From NCBI GenBank assembly GCA_051886215.1, contig JBJEXX010000037.1, forward strand, positions 1 through 5,848: a DNA stretch of 5,848 bases. Reading direction: 5' to 3'. Made by a program: the position numbers and the translations under genes. The notes under the pieces were generated by a model. That model was given only the letters and a program-made list of their open reading frames with translations. It had not been told where the DNA came from and did not search any database. Shown piece by piece: positions 5,778 through 5,848 of the stretch (position 1 is its first letter; each line of letters opens with the position of its first letter). Source of the stretch: JBJEXX01 sp051886215 (GTDB taxonomy: Bacteria; Bacillota_I; Bacilli_A; RF39; UBA660).

Positions 5778-5848
5778 TTCTTTAAAAAAATACGATAGTG
5801 TTTCCAAAGTCGGGAGATTTATAAAATATACTCTTATAAATAAATAAA
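5778..5848. other. Right-edge stretch with no recognisable gene
   Basis: This stretch holds a G/C-richer island (about 5794-5816) surrounded by A/T-rich sequence. An inverted pair, ATTTATAA (5817-5824) and TTATAAAT (5834-5841), lies beyond it. Two minus-strand frames are open from the edge, to a TAA in one at about 5783 and in the other a little further on. Each has too few codons to judge, so the tail of an upstream gene cannot be excluded. Confidence 0.3.

Noticed and set aside
5791..5816. Intrinsic terminator of an upstream gene before the LtaS-like operon
   Set aside because: On the minus strand a T-run follows CGACTTTGGAAACACTATCG, but only three outer base pairs (CGA/TCG) form, too little for a terminator stem.
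1..5848. CRISPR arrays, tRNA or rRNA genes, riboswitches
   Set aside because: No regularly spaced repeats, cloverleaf with T-loop consensus or conserved rRNA segment was seen, and the predicted leaders of 11-19 nt leave no room for a riboswitch.

Overview
The window is a strongly A+T-rich, gene-dense stretch in which all four recognised genes lie on the minus strand. It suggests a low-GC Gram-positive bacterium with a wall or surface glycopolymer. The signs are a lipoteichoic-acid-synthase-type enzyme, a 3D-domain wall protein, surface Ig-like and dockerin modules, AGGAGA/AAGGTG-type Shine-Dalgarno sites and consensus sigma-A promoters. An uncultured gut member of the Bacilli or Clostridia would fit, but the sequence cannot name the taxon. 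The standard bacterial code applies: tryptophan is TGG, and one gene ends at TGA.

Read in the direction of transcription (right to left), the layout is as follows. (1) A promoter near 5749-5777 drives a polytopic membrane phosphoglycerol transferase of the LtaS family (3631-5730). It overlaps by one base (TAATG) a small single-pass membrane protein of unknown function (3014-3631). The pair ends in a clean intrinsic terminator at 3004-3026. (2) A second promoter (2940-2968) drives a membrane-anchored or secreted 3D-domain protein (2284 to about 2922), probably a peptidoglycan-active enzyme. It ends in an intrinsic terminator at 2269-2296. (3) A third promoter (2259-2287), interleaved with that terminator, drives a 708-residue extracellular protein (107-2233). 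This protein carries a ComEC-type metallo-beta-lactamase fold with no metal ligands left, a MucBP-like segment, two Ig-like (Big_2) domains, and a C-terminal type I dockerin. It ends in a terminator at 68-96.

All four products act at or outside the membrane, so the window reads as a cell-envelope neighbourhood: polymer synthesis, an unknown coupled partner, wall remodelling, and a surface-displayed adaptor. The three transcription units look separately transcribed, so a shared pathway is an inference from adjacency.

The most notable points are the metal-site-less beta-lactamase-fold protein ending in a dockerin, a Ser in place of the usual Thr nucleophile position in the LtaS-like enzyme, two promoters whose predicted start points fall on the Shine-Dalgarno sequence, and the overlap of stop codon, terminator and -35 box at 2269-2296. 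The left edge (1-54) may be the tip of an insertion sequence. The right edge (5778-5848) holds nothing I can name.
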